Below are positions 37,962-49,394 of a stretch of DNA of 64,000 bases, one piece after another. The notes beneath the pieces were generated by a model. That model did no database searches. It had not been told where the DNA came from and worked only from the letters and a program-made list of their open reading frames with translations. This DNA is from Sphingomonas lacunae (GTDB lineage Bacteria; Pseudomonadota; Alphaproteobacteria; Sphingomonadales; Sphingomonadaceae): NCBI RefSeq assembly GCF_012979535.1, contig NZ_CP053015.1:248001-312000 (forward strand). Direction: 5' to 3'. Positions within the stretch are counted from its first letter, which is position 1; every line of letters begins with the position of its first letter. A program made the translations under genes and the position numbers.

Positions 37962-39161
37962 TCACAAATCAACCAGCAACCGGCCCGGATCCTCGATCGC
38001 CTCTTTCACCGTCTTGAGGAAGGTCACCGCCTCGCGCCCGTCGATCAGGCGGTGGTCATAGGAGAGCGCGAGATACATCATCGGACGGATGACAATCTGC
38101 CCGTTCCGTACCACCGGCCGGTCCTCGATGCGGTGCAGGCCGAGCACGGCACTCTGCGGCGGGTTGATGATCGGGGTGGACATCAGGCCGCCGAACACGC
38201 CGCCATTGGAGATGGTGAAGGTGCCGCCCTTCATGTCTTCCATCGTCAACGTGCCGTCCTTGGCCCGCTTGCCGAGGTCGGCAATCGCCTTTTCAATCTC
38301 GGCAAAGCCCATGCTATCGGCATTGCGCACCACCGGCACGACCAGGCCATTGGGAGCCGACACCGCGACCGAAACGTCGAGATAATTGTGATAGACGATC
38401 TCGTCACCGTCGATACGCGCATTGACCGCCGGAATATCCCGCGCCGCCAGTGCCACCGCCTTGGTGAAAAAGCTCATGAAGCCGAGGCGCACGCCATGCT
38501 TTTTCTCGAACAGGTCGCGATAGCGCTCACGCATCGCCATCACTTCGCCCATGTCGACGTCGTTGAACGTCGTCAGCATGGCGGCAGTGTCCTGCGCTTC
38601 CTTGAGGCGCTTGGCGATGGTCTGGCGCAGGCGGGTCATCTTGACGCGCTCTTCGTGACGGCCCGGGGCCGCCGGAGTGGCAGCCACAGGCGCGGCGACA
38701 GGGGCCGCCGGTGCCTCACCCGCCTTCTTCGCGGCTTCGAGCACATCTTCCTTGGTCAGGCGGCCGTCCTTGCCGGTGCCGACGACCTTGGCCGGGTCGA
38801 TGCCATGCTCCAGCACCGCGCGGCGAACAGCCGGTGACAGGGTGGTGCTTTCCACCGAGGGCGCCGCAGCGACAGGCGCAGCGGCCGCCGGAGCTGCCGC
38901 AGGTGCAGCCTTGGCGCCCGACCCCGCATCGTCGATCACCGCGATCACTGCGCCAACCGCGACAGTATCACCTTCCTTGACCAGTTGCTGGCCCATCACG
39001 CCCGCCACCGGGCTCGGCACTTCGACCGCGACCTTGTCGGTTTCGAGAGAGGCAATCGGCTCGTCGAGCGCCACGGCCTCGCCGGGTTGCTTGAGCCACT
39101 GGCCAACGGTCGCTTCGCTGACCGATTCACCCAGCGTGGGGACTTTGACTTCGCTCGCCAT
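37962..39161 (-). CDS. sucB: 2-oxoglutarate dehydrogenase E2 (dihydrolipoyl succinyltransferase)
   Basis: E2 core of 2-oxoglutarate dehydrogenase, moving the succinyl group to CoA. In 399 residues: one lipoyl domain ([19 protein letters not shown]; lipoyl-lysine in ETDKVAVEV), an Ala/Pro linker, a peripheral-subunit-binding domain ([32 protein letters not shown]) and the catalytic domain ending in [16 protein letters not shown] with the active-site His and Asp. The ATG at 39161 gives the standard [13 protein letters not shown] start. It follows sucA by 4 bp. Confidence 0.97.
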   Translation of the reverse strand: MASEVKVPTLGESVSEATVGQWLKQPGEAVALDEPIASLETDKVAVEVPSPVAGVMGQQLVKEGDTVAVGAVIAVIDDAGSGAKAAPAAAPAAAAPVAAAPSVESTTLSPAVRRAVLEHGIDPAKVVGTGKDGRLTKEDVLEAAKKAGEAPAAPVAAPVAATPAAPGRHEERVKMTRLRQTIAKRLKEAQDTAAMLTTFNDVDMGEVMAMRERYRDLFEKKHGVRLGFMSFFTKAVALAARDIPAVNARIDGDEIVYHNYLDVSVAVSAPNGLVVPVVRNADSMGFAEIEKAIADLGKRAKDGTLTMEDMKGGTFTISNGGVFGGLMSTPIINPPQSAVLGLHRIEDRPVVRNGQIVIRPMMYLALSYDHRLIDGREAVTFLKTVKEAIEDPGRLLVDL

Positions 39162-39165
39162 GGAC

Positions 39166-41991
39166 TTAACCCTTTTGCTTGGTGCGGCGGATTTCGGCAC
39201 GGACCGAAAGGCCCAGCGCGTCGGCGACCAGCGCCGCCTGTTCGGTCTGGTGACGGGACATCAGGCCCGTCGCCGGGGATGCTGCTGCGGCCCGGCCGGC
39301 ATAGCGCGCGCGCATGCCTGCCTTGCCTGCGGCCTTGAGGCTTTCCTCGATGAATGGCTCGACAAAGAACCAGGCGCCATTGTTGCGCGGTTCTTCCTGC
39401 GCCCAGACAACCTCCTTGAGGTTGGGCATCCGCTTCAGGCGCACCGCGAGGGCATCGCCGGGGAAGGGATAGAGCTGTTCGATCCGGATCACCGTCGTGT
39501 CACCCAGTTCGGCGGCGTCGCGCGCCTCCATCAGGTCATAGCCGACCTTGCCCGAACAGAGCACGACACGCGTCACCGCCTCGTCGGCTGGCGGGGTGCG
39601 GTCGGACATGATGCGGCGGAAATGGCTTTCACCGATGAAGTCCGAGCGTTGGGACACCGCCAGCTTGTGCCTGAGCAACGACTTGGGCGTCATGATGACC
39701 AGTGGCTTGCGGAACGGCCGCAGCATCTGGCGGCGCAGCACGTGGAAATAGTTGGACGGGGTGGAGATGTTGCACACCTGGATATTGTCGCCGGCGCACA
39801 ATTGCAGGAAGCGCTCAAGCCGCGCCGAGCTATGCTCCGGTCCCTGCCCTTCATAGCCGTGCGGCAACAGCATGACGAGGCCATTGGCGCGCAGCCATTT
39901 GGCTTCGCCAGCCGCGACAAACTGGTCGATCATGATCTGCGCACCATTGGCGAAATCGCCGAACTGCGCTTCCCACAGCACCAATGCCTTGGGATCGGCC
40001 ATGGCATAGCCATATTCGAATCCCAGCACGCCATATTCGGACAAGGGGCTGTCGAGCACCTCGAACCGGCCATGCGGCACAGTTGTCAGCGGGACATATT
40101 TGTCCTCGGTCTTTTGGTCGACCCAGACGGCGTGACGCTGGCTGAAGGTGCCGCGTCCCGAATCCTGGCCAGACAAGCGGACCTGATAGCCCTCGGACAA
40201 CAGGGTGCCAAAGGCCAGTGCTTCGGACGTGGCCCAGTCGAACACCTCATTGTCACCCTTGTCGGCGAACATGGCGGCGCGGCCGTCAATGACCCGCTTC
40301 AGCGTCTTGTGCACTTCCAGCCCCTCGGGGATGGTGGTCAGTGTGCGACCGATGCTGTCGAACAGCTTGTCCGACACGCCAGTGGCAATATTGCGGCGCG
40401 CGGTTTCGGGATCGGCCGGCATGTGCAGGCCCGACCAGCGACCGGCGAACCAGTCGGCGCGGTTGGCCTTGTAGCTCTTGGCCGCGTCAAACTCGGCCTC
40501 AAGCCGCTCGACGAAAGTGGCGCGCATGCCTGCGGCATCGGCCTCGCCGATCACGCCCTCGGCGACCAGCCGCGCGGCATAGAGCTGCGACACCGGCGGA
40601 TGCTTGCGGATGCGCTCATACATCAGTGGCTGGGTAAAGCTCGGCTCATCGCCCTCATTGTGCCCGAACCGGCGATAGCACCACATGTCGATGACGACGT
40701 CGCGCTTGAAGGTCTGGCGGAATTCGATCGCCAGCTTGCAGGCAAAGGTCACCGCTTCGGGATCATCACCATTCACATGGATGATCGGCGCCTGCACGCC
40801 CTTGGCCACATCCGAGGGATAGGGCGAGCCGCGCGAAAATTGCGGGCTGGTGGTGAAACCGATCTGGTTGTTGACGATGAAATGGACGCAACCGCCAGTG
40901 TTATAGCCGCGAATGCCAGAGAAACCGAGGCATTCCCAGACAATGCCCTGCCCGGCAAAGGCGGCGTCACCGTGGATCAGCACCGGCAGCACCTGCTTGT
41001 GATTTTCACGGCCCAGATCGTCGCGCCACACCTGTTGGGCGCGGACCTTGCCGAGCACGACCGGGTTCACCGCCTCAAGGTGCGATGGGTTGGGGACGAG
41101 GCTCATATGCACCGAAATGCCGTCAAACTCGCGGTCGGTGCTGGTGCCGAGGTGATATTTGACGTCGCCCGATCCGCCGACATCCTCGGGGTTGGCGGTG
41201 CCACCCTGGAATTCGTGGAAGATGACGCGATAGGGCTTGGCCATCACGTTGGCGAGCACGTTGAGGCGGCCACGATGGGCCATGCCATAGACGATTTCGC
41301 GGACGCCCATCTGGCCGCCATATTTGATCACGGCTTCCAGCGCCGGGATCATCGATTCCCCACCGTCGAGACCGAAACGCTTGGTGCCGACATATTTGCG
41401 GGCGAGGAATTTTTCATATTCCTCCCCTTCGATCACCTTGTTGAGGATCGCCTTCTTGCCGTTGGGCGTGAAGTCGATGCTCTTGTCGGCGCCTTCGAAC
41501 CGCTCCTGGAGGAAGCGGCGTTCCTCGACATCGGCGATGTGCATATATTCGAGGCCGACCTTGCCGCAATAATTGGCGCGCAGGATCGCCACCAACTCGC
41601 GGATGGTCGCCTTTTCCAGGCCCAGCGTGCCGCCAAGATAGACCGGCTTGTCGAGGTCGGCACCGGTGAAACCATGATATTCCGGCGTCAGGTCAGCCGG
41701 CAGGTCGCGCGACTGGATCCCCAGCGGATCAAGGTCAGCCGCCAAATGGCCGCGCACGCGATAGGTGCGGACCAGCAGCATGGCGCGGATCGACGCATTG
41801 GTAGCCGCGATCAGTTCCGCCTCGGACAGGGGCGCACCCGCCTTCGCCGCCGCCGCCTTGACCGCCACCTGCATCTGCGTCGGGTCCATCCCCGCCGTCA
41901 GCGCATCCGTGTCGTTCAGCGGCCAGTTGGCACGCTGCCAGCTGGGACCGGTTTCGATTTCAAAGCTGCCGTCAAAATCCATGTCATTCAT
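39166..41991 (-). CDS. sucA: 2-oxoglutarate dehydrogenase E1
   Basis: The thiamin-diphosphate-dependent E1 that decarboxylates 2-oxoglutarate and succinylates the E2 lipoyl group. It has 941 residues, full length. Landmarks: [16 protein letters not shown] stretch ([15 protein letters not shown]), [12 protein letters not shown] with the ThDP-binding [28 protein letters not shown], the C-terminal half with [15 protein letters not shown] and [16 protein letters not shown]. The ATG at 41991 is the first of two (the other is at 41982). It follows sucD after 192 bp filled with a nested palindromic element. Confidence 0.97.
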   Translation of the reverse strand: MNDMDFDGSFEIETGPSWQRANWPLNDTDALTAGMDPTQMQVAVKAAAAKAGAPLSEAELIAATNASIRAMLLVRTYRVRGHLAADLDPLGIQSRDLPADLTPEYHGFTGADLDKPVYLGGTLGLEKATIRELVAILRANYCGKVGLEYMHIADVEERRFLQERFEGADKSIDFTPNGKKAILNKVIEGEEYEKFLARKYVGTKRFGLDGGESMIPALEAVIKYGGQMGVREIVYGMAHRGRLNVLANVMAKPYRVIFHEFQGGTANPEDVGGSGDVKYHLGTSTDREFDGISVHMSLVPNPSHLEAVNPVVLGKVRAQQVWRDDLGRENHKQVLPVLIHGDAAFAGQGIVWECLGFSGIRGYNTGGCVHFIVNNQIGFTTSPQFSRGSPYPSDVAKGVQAPIIHVNGDDPEAVTFACKLAIEFRQTFKRDVVIDMWCYRRFGHNEGDEPSFTQPLMYERIRKHPPVSQLYAARLVAEGVIGEADAAGMRATFVERLEAEFDAAKSYKANRADWFAGRWSGLHMPADPETARRNIATGVSDKLFDSIGRTLTTIPEGLEVHKTLKRVIDGRAAMFADKGDNEVFDWATSEALAFGTLLSEGYQVRLSGQDSGRGTFSQRHAVWVDQKTEDKYVPLTTVPHGRFEVLDSPLSEYGVLGFEYGYAMADPKALVLWEAQFGDFANGAQIMIDQFVAAGEAKWLRANGLVMLLPHGYEGQGPEHSSARLERFLQLCAGDNIQVCNISTPSNYFHVLRRQMLRPFRKPLVIMTPKSLLRHKLAVSQRSDFIGESHFRRIMSDRTPPADEAVTRVVLCSGKVGYDLMEARDAAELGDTTVIRIEQLYPFPGDALAVRLKRMPNLKEVVWAQEEPRNNGAWFFVEPFIEESLKAAGKAGMRARYAGRAAAASPATGLMSRHQTEQAALVADALGLSVRAEIRRTKQKG

Positions 41992-42000
41992 CCCTCCCCT

Positions 42001-42173
42001 CTCCCCTTGTGGGAGAGGGTTGCGCAGACTTGGCAGCGTGCTGCCTATGTCGAAGCTGGGTGAGGGGAATGCGGCCCATTGGGCCGCGCGAGCTCATGGC
42101 TCGCATACCCCTCATCCAACTGCGCCTAGCCGACACGTCGGCAAGGCTTCGTATCCTTCTCCCACAAGGGGAG
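42001..42173. repeat. 173-bp nested palindromic element between sucD and sucA
   Basis: Perfect 16-bp outer arms CTCCCCTTGTGGGAGA (42001-42016) and its complement (42158-42173) enclose a second arm pair (GGGTGAGGGG 42058-42067 with CCCCTCATCC 42108-42117). This in turn holds two adjacent perfect hairpins, 42071-42087 (GCGGCCCATTGGGCCGC) and 42088-42104 (GCGAGC-TCATG-GCTCGC). It could form a multi-arm cruciform or RNA. It resembles interspersed elements of sphingomonads and sits inside the TCA operon. No coding frame is evident. Confidence 0.85.
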
Positions 42174-42183
42174 AAGGGTCACC

Positions 42184-43068
42184 TCACCCCTTCAGCACTT
42201 CCAGCAACGTCGAACCCAGTTCCGACGGGCTGGCCGCCACGCGGATACCGGCAGCTTCCATTGCCGCAATCTTGTCTTCGGCGCCGCCCTGGCCGCCCGA
42301 GACGATTGCACCGGCATGACCCATGCGGCGGCCCGGGGGGGCCGTGCGACCGGCAATGAAGCCGGCCATCGGCTTCTTGCGGCCCTTCTTGGCTTCGTCG
42401 ATCAGGAATTGCGCCGCTTCTTCTTCGGCCGAGCCGCCGATTTCGCCGATCATGATGATCGATTCGGTGGCGTCGTCGGCGAGGAAAAGTTCCAGCACGT
42501 CGATGAAGTTGGTGCCGTTGACCGGGTCACCACCGATGCCGACGGCGGTCGTCTGGCCCAGGCCGGCGTTGGTCGTCTGGAACACCGCTTCATAGGTCAG
42601 CGTGCCGGAGCGCGACACGACGCCGACGCTGCCCTTGGAGAAGATGCTGCCGGGCATGATGCCGATCTTGCATTCGCCGGGGGTCAGCACGCCAGGGCAG
42701 TTCGGGCCGATCAGGCGCGACTTGCTGCCCTGCAACTTGGCCTTGACCTTGACCATGTCGAGCACCGGAATGCCTTCGGTGATGCAAACGATCAGCGGGA
42801 TTTCGGCTTCGATGGCCTCGATGATCGCGGCACCGGCAAAGGGCGGCGGCACATAAATGCAACTGGCATCGGCACCGGTCGCGTCACGCGCCTCTGCGAC
42901 GGTGTTGAACAGCGGCAAGCCGATGTGCGTCTGACCGCCCTTGCCCGGCGTCACGCCAGCGACCATCTGCGTGCCATAGGCCAGCGCCTGTTCGGTGTGG
43001 AAGGTGCCGGTGGCACCAGTCATCCCCTGGGTGATGACCTTGGTGTTCTTGTTGACCAGAATCGACAT
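42184..43068 (-). CDS. sucD: Succinyl-CoA ligase, alpha subunit
   Basis: SucD forms, with SucC, the ligase that turns succinyl-CoA into succinate with nucleotide phosphorylation. The 294 residues have the standard opening [25 protein letters not shown], the CoA-binding [32 protein letters not shown] and the phosphorylated His in [12 protein letters not shown]. It starts 127 bp behind mdh. The sucC gene that usually precedes sucD is missing here and must lie elsewhere on the chromosome. Confidence 0.97.
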   Translation of the reverse strand: MSILVNKNTKVITQGMTGATGTFHTEQALAYGTQMVAGVTPGKGGQTHIGLPLFNTVAEARDATGADASCIYVPPPFAGAAIIEAIEAEIPLIVCITEGIPVLDMVKVKAKLQGSKSRLIGPNCPGVLTPGECKIGIMPGSIFSKGSVGVVSRSGTLTYEAVFQTTNAGLGQTTAVGIGGDPVNGTNFIDVLELFLADDATESIIMIGEIGGSAEEEAAQFLIDEAKKGRKKPMAGFIAGRTAPPGRRMGHAGAIVSGGQGGAEDKIAAMEAAGIRVAASPSELGSTLLEVLKG

Positions 43069-43089
43069 TGGATAGCCCTTACAAATTCA

Positions 43090-43188
43090 GCCCCCCGGCA
43101 AAAGGCGGGGGCCCTTCTCCCAACCTGTCCATCAAGCCGCGGCCTCAGCGGAGAGCGCAGGTGATGGGCCCCTGCCTGCGCAGGGGCG
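43090..43188. repeat. Palindrome pair between mdh and sucD
   Basis: Two GC hairpins: GCCCCC...GGGGGC (43090-43111, loop with GGCAAAAGGC) and CCCCTGC-CTGC-GCAGGGG (43169-43186). They fill most of the 127 bp between mdh and sucD, at the very place where sucC would normally be. They resemble other interspersed palindromes of the window and may act as RNA hairpins or a scar of rearrangement. Confidence 0.7.
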
Positions 43189-43195
43189 CGCACAA

Positions 43196-44191
<996 letters not shown>

Positions 44192-44295
44192 TCACGCACA
44201 GGCTGGTCCGGCCGCAGGCCAGCTCCGCACGAGGCTCGCCATAGACCACCGGGACAGGAATGCAACCAACAAAAGGTTAAAAATAGAGCCATTAA

Positions 44296-44311
44296 TGCAA
44301 CTTATTCGCAA
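44296..44311 (-). promoter_or_regulatory. Candidate Fur-like box upstream of mdh
   Basis: On the minus strand TTGCGAATAAGTTGCA reads as a 7-1-7 site (TGCGAAT-A-AGTTGCA) and shares the TGCGAxT core with the bfd site. It lies about 138 bp in front of the mdh start, inside the 240-bp gap between zapE and mdh. The gap holds no gene. Half-site symmetry is only partial, so the call is tentative. Confidence 0.4.
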
Positions 44312-44398
44312 TTGCAATAACGCTTCCGCCATCACTCTCCCCTTGCGCCGGGTAGAAGGGTCGGGAAGGGCAATTGGTGGCTCTATCTCGCCCTCTAC

Positions 44399-45514
44399 CT
44401 ACGCCGCCCCATGCCCCTGTTCGAGCCAGTCATCCGACAACATCTCATTGAGCCGCGACGCCGTCCGCTCAAATTCAAACGCCCCATCACCCGCCACATA
44501 AAGCGCATCCGGCACCGCATCCGCCGCAGCCAGCAACTTCACCCGATATTCGTAGAGCGCGTCAATCAGCGTGACGAACCGCGCCGCCTCGTTGCGGTTT
44601 TCGGGGCGCAGCTGCGGTACGCCGACGAGGATGACGGTGTGATAGCTTTGCGCCACCGTCAGATAATCCGCCGCGCCCCGCGCCTCCCCGCACAGCTTTT
44701 TGAAGCTGAACACCGCGACGCCCTTGAGCGACTTGGGCACATGCAAGGTCCGCCCGCCGCCAACGTCAACATCCGCCGACGGCACATGCGAGCGGTCCTC
44801 AACAGCGAAGTCGGTCAGCCGGAAAAAGGCATCAGACAGCGCCTTAGTCGCCGCCGGGCCATTGGGTACATGCCAACGCTCGACGCCCGCCAGCCGGTCG
44901 CGACGATAATCATTCGGCCCATTGAGCGGCAGCACATCAAGCCGTGCCTCGATCAGCGCTATGAACGGCAAGAAATGCTCGCGGTTGAGCCCGTCCTTGT
45001 AGAGATCGACCGGAGGCCGGTTGCTTGTCGCCACCAGCGTCACCCCATTCTCGATCAACGCGGTGAACAGCCGCGACATGATCATCGCGTCGGCGCTGTT
45101 GTTGACCACCATCTCGTCAAAGGCGAGCAGCCGCTGTTCCTTGGCCATCGTTTTGGCAACCGCAATCACCGGGTCACCCTGCTCGGTCGCCCGTGCCGCC
45201 CTGAGCCGCGCATGGACATCCGCCATGAAGGCATGAAAGTGTGCCCGGCGCTTTTCAGGGATGGCGAGATGTTCGTGGAACAGGTCCATCAGCATTGTCT
45301 TGCCGCGCCCGACACCACCCCACATGTAAACGCCGCGCGGCTGCTCCGGTTTGCCCTTGCCGAACAGGCGGGAGAGCAGACTGGCACCGCCCTGCCCCGC
45401 TTCGAGCTCCTGTTGCAACCGGTCGAGCCGCACGGCCGCCGCCCGCTGGTCAGGGTCAGGCTTCAGTTCGCCCGTCGCGACAAGCGCATCATAGGCCGCC
45501 AGCGTCCCGCTCAT
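44399..45514 (-). CDS. zapE: Cell division protein ZapE (AFG1-like ATPase)
   Basis: An AFG1/ZapE-family P-loop ATPase of 371 residues. In E. coli ZapE acts at the division septum and is needed under low oxygen; its mitochondrial relative Afg1 helps turn over respiratory-chain subunits. Walker A is MWGGVGRGKTMLMD, Walker B LLAFDEMVV, with VATSNRPPVDLYKDGL as the conserved sensor region. Its start meets the thioesterase stop at 45514. The place between sdhB and mdh is usual for Alphaproteobacteria. Confidence 0.95.
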   Translation of the reverse strand: MSGTLAAYDALVATGELKPDPDQRAAAVRLDRLQQELEAGQGGASLLSRLFGKGKPEQPRGVYMWGGVGRGKTMLMDLFHEHLAIPEKRRAHFHAFMADVHARLRAARATEQGDPVIAVAKTMAKEQRLLAFDEMVVNNSADAMIMSRLFTALIENGVTLVATSNRPPVDLYKDGLNREHFLPFIALIEARLDVLPLNGPNDYRRDRLAGVERWHVPNGPAATKALSDAFFRLTDFAVEDRSHVPSADVDVGGGRTLHVPKSLKGVAVFSFKKLCGEARGAADYLTVAQSYHTVILVGVPQLRPENRNEAARFVTLIDALYEYRVKLLAAADAVPDALYVAGDGAFEFERTASRLNEMLSDDWLEQGHGAA

Positions 45515-46014
45515 CAGCCCCTGGGCAGCGACGGCTTGCGGACCGTGCCGGTGAAGCTGGCGACGAGGTGGCTGTCGTCCGGGCCCTGCACGACCAAGCC
45601 GCGCAGGAAGATGAGACGGCCGGTTTCACGAACGATTTCCACCAAGGCATCAAGCGGTTCATCAACCCGGCCAGCTCCGATGAACTGGGTCTGGAGATCA
45701 AGCGTCACCGAAAAGCCAGCACCCAATGCGCCGTATTGGCCGGGAATGGCGAAGAGCGATATGTCGATCAGGCCCAGAGTCACCGCGCCATGGACGTTGT
45801 GGCCGAGATTACTGTGCTTGCGCGTCGGATGCATGCGCAAACGGCCACGCCGCATGCCCGGAGTCTGCTCGCGCTCCTTGCGGACCATCAGCGGCTCAAG
45901 AAAGGCGTTGAATCGCTCCTTGTCCTTTAGGTTCCAGCTGACCCAGCCGTCCGCCAGCTGTTCGGCGGTAAAGTTGTCGGACTCGCGGAGCGGCGGTTGA
46001 GCCGTCCCGATCAC
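45514..46014 (-). CDS. PaaI-like hotdog-fold thioesterase
   Basis: A 166-residue hotdog-fold protein of the PaaI/YbgC-like group. The fold signature is the helix region [23 protein letters not shown] (with conserved HG) followed by [18 protein letters not shown]. It probably hydrolyses acyl-CoA thioesters, but no substrate can be read. The start codon is GTG and overlaps the sdhB stop as GTGA, so it is coupled to sdhB. This link to sdhB and zapE recurs in sphingomonads. Confidence 0.85.
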   Translation of the reverse strand: MIGTAQPPLRESDNFTAEQLADGWVSWNLKDKERFNAFLEPLMVRKEREQTPGMRRGRLRMHPTRKHSNLGHNVHGAVTLGLIDISLFAIPGQYGALGAGFSVTLDLQTQFIGAGRVDEPLDALVEIVRETGRLIFLRGLVVQGPDDSHLVASFTGTVRKPSLPRG

Positions 46015-46796
46015 ACCGACCGCTCGACCAGCATCTTCTTGGTTTCGGCAATAGCCCGGGCCGGGGACAGGCCCTTGGGGCAGGCGTTGGCGCAGTTCAT
46101 GATGGTGTGGCAGCGATAGAGACGGAACGGGTCTTCCAGCTCATCGAGCCGCTCACCGGTATATTCGTCGCGACTGTCGGCCAGCCAGCGATAGGCCTGG
46201 AGCAGGATCGCCGGCCCAAGAAACTTGTCGCTGTTCCACCAATAACTGGGGCAGCTGGTCGAGCAACAAGCGCACAAAATGCACTCATACAGCCCATCGA
46301 GCTTGGCGCGGTCCTCAGGTGACTGGAGACGTTCCTTGCCCGACGGGGTAGGCGTCTTGGTCTGCAGCCAGGGCGAGATCGAGTTATACTGGGCGTAAAA
46401 ATGCGTGAAATCAGGGACAAGGTCCTTGATCACTTCCATGTGTGGCAGCGGCGTTATGGTGATGTCCTTGCCACCGCAATCCTCAATCGCGGTCGTGCAG
46501 GCCAGGCCATTCTTGCCATTTATGTTCATGGCGCAGGAACCGCAGATGCCCTCACGGCATGAGCGACGGAAGGTCAGCGTCGAATCCTGCTCGCTCTTCA
46601 TCTTGATGAGCGCATCAAGCACCATCGGACCGCAGGCTTCAGTGTCAATCTCAAAGGTATCGAAACGAGGATTCTCACCCGAGTCCGGATTATAGCGATA
46701 GACGCGGAAATTACGCGCTTTTCCGCCTGTGGCCGCCTTGTAAGCCTGGCCCTTGCCGGTGATCTTGCTGTTCTGCGGAAGCGAAAATTCAGCCAT
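46011..46796 (-). CDS. sdhB: Succinate dehydrogenase iron-sulfur subunit
   Basis: SdhB carries electrons from SdhA through three iron-sulfur clusters to ubiquinone in complex II. In 261 residues the [2Fe-2S] ligands are C80, C85, C88 and C100 (CREGICGSC...GLAC). The [4Fe-4S]/[3Fe-4S] ligands start with C172-x2-C175-x2-C178-x3-C182 ([13 protein letters not shown]) and continue with [16 protein letters not shown] box with AGGGACAG precedes the ATG. No sdhC, sdhD or sdhA lies upstream: after 511 non-coding bases a glycosyltransferase operon begins. SdhB therefore seems separated from its partners. Confidence 0.97.
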   Translation of the reverse strand: MAEFSLPQNSKITGKGQAYKAATGGKARNFRVYRYNPDSGENPRFDTFEIDTEACGPMVLDALIKMKSEQDSTLTFRRSCREGICGSCAMNINGKNGLACTTAIEDCGGKDITITPLPHMEVIKDLVPDFTHFYAQYNSISPWLQTKTPTPSGKERLQSPEDRAKLDGLYECILCACCSTSCPSYWWNSDKFLGPAILLQAYRWLADSRDEYTGERLDELEDPFRLYRCHTIMNCANACPKGLSPARAIAETKKMLVERSV

Positions 46797-47307
46797 TGTC
46801 TGTCCCTAAACCTCATGAGCCCGGACGGCGGAGAGAAGAGTCGAATGTGCCCTAACGCCGGTTGACGTGAACGGCAAGCAGGAGGGGCGGGAAAACTGCC
46901 GCAAATGAGAGGCCTGCCATCCCCAACGATTGGCGGACCGAAACAATAGTGAGCATCTCCGGCCAGCGGCACAACATAGAGTGTGAGTCAGCATGGCTAA
47001 TAGCATGTGACATTGATTGACACGGGTTGTCACACCAGCAAGGCGCAAACACCTCGATTTGCGGGCCGGAGAGGTGCGCAAATGGGAAATGATGCAAAGT
47101 AGCGCATCCACCACCGCTTGCGCATTGTGCCGCAGGGTGACAGTGGCCAGCACAGCGCGGCTTGTCGCGCCAAGTTTCAGCTTGGGAGCCGTGGCGCGAT
47201 TGGCTCAAGGACCGTGTCATACAGGAAAGAGACTTTGCCCGATCAAAAAGGACGGGCTACCGGCTGGTCCTCCGGCGGCCCGTCCCTCCCGTGCTGGCTC
47301 GTGGCGA
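46797..47307. other. 511-bp gap in front of sdhB without a gene
   Basis: No convincing coding frame: small open frames on both strands (for example 46852-47220 minus and 47017-47382 plus) have no family likeness, no ribosome site and overlap each other. The left part should hold the sdhB promoter; a small inverted repeat TGACA-CGGGT-TGTCA is visible near 47018-47032. The right end holds the terminator of the glycosyltransferase operon. This is the junction between core TCA genes and the polysaccharide cluster. Confidence 0.7.
47245..47285 (-). terminator. Terminator of the glycosyltransferase operon
   Basis: On the minus strand GGACGGGC and GCCCGTCC pair around an inner CCGG/CCGG stem, followed by a run of five T. 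It lies 23 bp beyond the stop of the GT4 gene at 47308. Confidence 0.88.
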
Positions 47308-48357
47308 TCAAGCGGTCGAGAGACCGGGCGAACGCCTGATCAGAGCCGAGCTGCCCGCGCGGGGAACCAGAAGGCGGAATAATTTGATCCACTGGGCAAC
47401 GCGTTCCTGCCCGCATCCATGGGTCGCCTTGCGCCCTTCCTGACCCATCTGTTCAAGCGGCAGATGATGCAGAGCGGCAATGGCATCTGCCAGGGATTCA
47501 GGGGTGGAACAGTCAGCCACGACACCACCCCGACCAACCTGTTCAGGCAACCCGCCGACAGGTGAGACGAGGATGGCCCGACCGGCCTCGCGCGCCTCGT
47601 TCGCCACCTGGCCATAGGCTTCGTAACGCGACGGCACCGCAAAGACATGAATTCCAGCAAGGAATGCAGCGACATCATCAACCCGGCCTGTGAAGCGAAT
47701 ATTGCGAGCCATGCCGGCTAGCTCAACCAATTTGTCCTGTTCAGGGCCAAAGCCACCCAGGACAAGATCAACTGGCGCATCTTCGCCCAGCAGCCGAACG
47801 GCCTTGATCAACGTGTCGAAGTTCTTGCACTCATGGAAACGGCCATAGGCACCGATGATCAGGCGACCATCGTCCGGGCGCTTCATGTCCGGCACACGGT
47901 CAAGGCCCTTCTTCCCGGAATAGGGATAAATGATGGTCAACCTGTCGCCTTGGACCGCGCCAATGCGGCTCATCCATTCGCCGACACCATGCGACACGGC
48001 AACGACATGATCGACGATGGAGAAGGCCATCTTGAGCATGAAACGGAAGCGGGCCTTGTGCGGAACATGCAGATTTTCCCATTCGGCCGAATAGCTGTGT
48101 TCGACGTGCAGCAGGCTGGCGTGCGGATTACGCGCCTTGAGCGACAGAAGAAACAGGATCCGGCGCCAGTTTGGAGGAAAATGCGTGACAATGATGTCTG
48201 CATCGACCCTTGGTGCGATGACAGCGTCAGACTTGATTGCCACCGTCCGGGATTCGGCAACATCGGTAAAGCCGGGGTCGTTGTAGACATCCAGTCCCTT
48301 GGTGACACCACCCAGGGCAAAATCGTCGAGCAGATGGACTATTTGCAGCCGGGTCAT
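47308..48357 (-). CDS. Glycosyltransferase family 4 (GT-B)
   Basis: A retaining GT-B glycosyltransferase of 349 residues. The N-terminal nucleotide-free domain starts VHLLDDFALGGVTKGL. The C-terminal Glycos_transf_1 domain has IGAYGRFHECKNFDTLIKAV, LVLGGFGPEQDKL, VDDVAAFLAGIHVFAVPSRYEAYGQVANEAREAGR with the donor-binding E-x7-E-like pattern, and VSPVGGLPEQV. It adds a sugar to a lipid-linked glycan in the cytoplasm. Last gene of the leftward operon flippase-GT2-GT2-GT4; its start overlaps the preceding GT2 stop as ATGA. Confidence 0.9.
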   Translation of the reverse strand: MTRLQIVHLLDDFALGGVTKGLDVYNDPGFTDVAESRTVAIKSDAVIAPRVDADIIVTHFPPNWRRILFLLSLKARNPHASLLHVEHSYSAEWENLHVPHKARFRFMLKMAFSIVDHVVAVSHGVGEWMSRIGAVQGDRLTIIYPYSGKKGLDRVPDMKRPDDGRLIIGAYGRFHECKNFDTLIKAVRLLGEDAPVDLVLGGFGPEQDKLVELAGMARNIRFTGRVDDVAAFLAGIHVFAVPSRYEAYGQVANEAREAGRAILVSPVGGLPEQVGRGGVVADCSTPESLADAIAALHHLPLEQMGQEGRKATHGCGQERVAQWIKLFRLLVPRAGSSALIRRSPGLSTA

Positions 48358-49361
48358 GCCACAGCCCTCCCGCCTGTCCAGCGTGAGGCCAATCGACTGA
48401 AGCGGTCAGCGTCCACCAGCCTGGCTACCAAAGCGGCACCAAGGGTAACCAAGGTCTTGCGTGGTTCTTCCACGAGCGGCCGGACACTGGCCTTCAAAGC
48501 CTGGGCGACCAAAGACAGGGCGAAGCTGCCGTCACCCAGTTGGACGGAACGTCGGGCCAGATAGCGCAATTGATAGGCCCTAGCGCGATCACCATGCCGG
48601 CCGACAAATTCAGGAGCATAGGATGCTGTTTTGGCAATCATTCGTTCCCAGCTTTCAAACTGGCGAGCGATGTTGGCGGAAAGACCCCCGGCGACTATAC
48701 GATATTCGGTCAGTTCCGGAGCAATACCGTCAAAGCATGCTTGCGCTTGCACAGCGAGCCGGACCCACAATTCGATGTCTTCCGACTGACGAAAGCTTTC
48801 GTCAAACCAGCAGGTGCGATCGGGTTCGTCAGGATGGACGAAGGCGATCAGGTCCAGAGCACTGCGCCGGATCACCGCAGCCGAACCATTGCCGACCGGA
48901 TTACGACACAAGATCAGCTGGGGCGTAATGTCGTGGAGGCGCGGTGTCTGCGTCTGACGCAGGGCATTACCGGCGCCATCGATGAAGCGGGAGGCACTGT
49001 AGCTGACATCCACATTGGGTGCCGCATCGAGGTGAATGACATGAAGTGCCAGCTTTTCGGGCAACCAGCGGTCATCCGAATCAAGCAAAGCGATATAGTC
49101 GCCGCGAGCATGGGCGATTCCGGTATTGCGGGCACCGGCAAGACCGCGATTACGCTGGGCAATGATGCGTATCCGCGGATCGCAATATTCGGCAGCAATA
49201 TCGATGCTGCGGTCGCTGCCGCCATCATCGATCACGAGCAACTCCCAATCATGGAATGTTTGGGCCAAAACCGAGTCGATGGCTTCAGCAACATAACGTT
49301 CGACATTGTAAACCGGCATCACAATGCTGACACGCGGCGCGGCGGGTTGATTGATTGGCAT
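48354..49361 (-). CDS. Glycosyltransferase family 2
   Basis: An inverting GT-A glycosyltransferase of 335 residues. VSIVMPVYNVERYVAEAIDSVLAQTFHDWELLVIDDGGSDRS opens the domain, and the DxD-like metal/nucleotide motif is LLDSDDRWLPEKL. A helical C-terminal part of about 100 residues follows. Together with the neighbouring GT2 it has similar length and C-terminus, so they may be paralogues. It follows the other GT2 by 33 bp and overlaps the GT4 gene. Donor and acceptor cannot be read from sequence. Confidence 0.9.
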   Translation of the reverse strand: MPINQPAAPRVSIVMPVYNVERYVAEAIDSVLAQTFHDWELLVIDDGGSDRSIDIAAEYCDPRIRIIAQRNRGLAGARNTGIAHARGDYIALLDSDDRWLPEKLALHVIHLDAAPNVDVSYSASRFIDGAGNALRQTQTPRLHDITPQLILCRNPVGNGSAAVIRRSALDLIAFVHPDEPDRTCWFDESFRQSEDIELWVRLAVQAQACFDGIAPELTEYRIVAGGLSANIARQFESWERMIAKTASYAPEFVGRHGDRARAYQLRYLARRSVQLGDGSFALSLVAQALKASVRPLVEEPRKTLVTLGAALVARLVDADRFSRLASRWTGGRAVA

Positions 49362-49394
49362 GGGTGGTCTCCTGGCTTTCGATGGTTGGTGGCG

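Noticed and set aside
38677..42063. A very long open frame (1128 codons) on the plus strand
   Set aside because: It is the antisense of sucA and sucB, which have full family motifs on the minus strand. High GC keeps the opposite strand open; the translation is rich in His, Arg and Gly without family likeness.
46852..47220. Open frames on both strands in the sdhB upstream gap
   Set aside because: Mutually overlapping, no ribosome sites, no recognisable domain or signal peptide; treated as non-coding.
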